Below are positions 6,135 through 6,252 of a DNA stretch of 6,252 nucleotides, in pieces. Position 1 is the stretch's first letter; each line of letters opens with the position of its first letter. Both the position numbers and the translations under genes were made by a program. Source of the stretch: Thermoplasmatota archaeon (GTDB taxonomy: Archaea; Thermoplasmatota; E2; DHVEG-1). Under the pieces are notes generated by a model. That model was not told the DNA's origin. It ran no database searches and saw only the letters and a program-made list of their open reading frames with translations. The stretch is taken from assembly GCA_030609445.1 (NCBI GenBank), contig JAUWCF010000060.1, positions 1 to 6,252 on the forward strand, read 5' to 3'.

Positions 6135-6252
6135 CTCGTTTACAAAATACAAGATATCCTAGTTTACTTTTTTGTTCAGCATATTGATGATTTCTTGTGA
6201 TAATTGTTCCGGCATTACTTTTTATAATATACTTCCAAATAGTCATTTTCTT
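6106..6252 (-). CDS. Possible convergent small or right-truncated hypothetical gene
   Basis: On the minus strand a frame is open from the right edge of the window to a TAA at 6108-6106. It has an ATG at 6246-6244, which would give a 46-residue protein starting MTIWKYIIKSNAGT and ending KRENNIYRYPH. Two lysine codons precede the ATG and the frame stays open to the edge, so it may be the end of a longer gene. The composition (mixed charged, aromatic and hydrophobic residues) looks like protein, but the stretch is short and I recognise no family. A TATA-like box on the opposite strand at 6219-6231 overlaps it, which weakens the case. If real, it converges on the peptidase gene with a gap of 36 bases. 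Confidence 0.35.
   Translation of the reverse strand, partial: KKMTIWKYIIKSNAGTIITRNHQYAEQKSKLGYLVFCKRENNIYRYPH
6219..6231 (+). promoter_or_regulatory. Possible plus-strand TATA box for a gene beyond the right edge
   Basis: TTTTTATAATATA at 6219-6231 resembles the boxes before the two large genes. Its centre is about 26 bases before the window edge, so a leaderless gene could start right at or after 6252. This competes with the minus-strand reading frame covering the same bases. AT-rich DNA gives such boxes by chance, so the call is tentative. Confidence 0.2.

Noticed and set aside
6112..6160. Further inverted repeats: AGGATA 6112-6117 with TATCCT 6155-6160, and TGTAAA 6120-6125 with TTTACA 6139-6144
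   Set aside because: These six-base matches compete with the clearer stem at 6095-6120 and are expected by chance in AT-rich DNA; no RNA gene is supported.

Overview
This window is most likely a piece of an archaeal chromosome. Three things point that way. The two large genes are preceded by A/T-rich TATA-type boxes that place transcription starts within a few bases of the start codons, with no Shine-Dalgarno sequence, which is the leaderless archaeal style. Ends of genes are marked by T-runs. The proteins (a short zinc-ribbon protein, an exported Ntn-hydrolase/beta-propeller fusion and an exported gingipain-type peptidase) fit what is known of uncultured Thermoplasmatota and other sediment archaea. 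The DNA is AT-rich. The phylum is an inference; the exported-protein content is seen directly.

Layout, left to right. Positions 2-280 hold the 3' end of a gene cut by the window edge; its C-terminus is a four-cysteine zinc ribbon, and its stop codon lies inside a hairpin ending in a T-run. Positions 281-424 are intergenic, with two T-runs and the promoter of the next gene. Positions 425-3202 encode a 925-residue surface protein: signal peptide, C45/phospholipase B-like Ntn-hydrolase with probable nucleophile Cys217, eight-bladed PQQ-type beta-propeller, highly acidic stalk and C-terminal membrane anchor. After 41 bases, which hold another TATA-type box, positions 3244-6069 encode a 941-residue secreted protein: signal peptide, Rossmann-like region resembling cell-wall-binding repeat 2, a PPC-like beta-sandwich, and a C-terminal clan CD (C25, gingipain-like) cysteine peptidase domain with His705 and Cys766. 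Positions 6070-6252 contain a terminator-like stem-loop, a possible convergent minus-strand reading frame running off the right edge, and a possible plus-strand TATA box near that edge.

How they may work together (inference): the two large genes encode exported hydrolases, same strand, nearly abutting. One is tethered to the membrane and probably self-processes at a cysteine; the other is a free secreted cysteine peptidase. They could act together outside the cell on peptides or amide-linked substrates, or the peptidase could mature or release the tethered protein. No mobile element, CRISPR array, tRNA or rRNA was seen.
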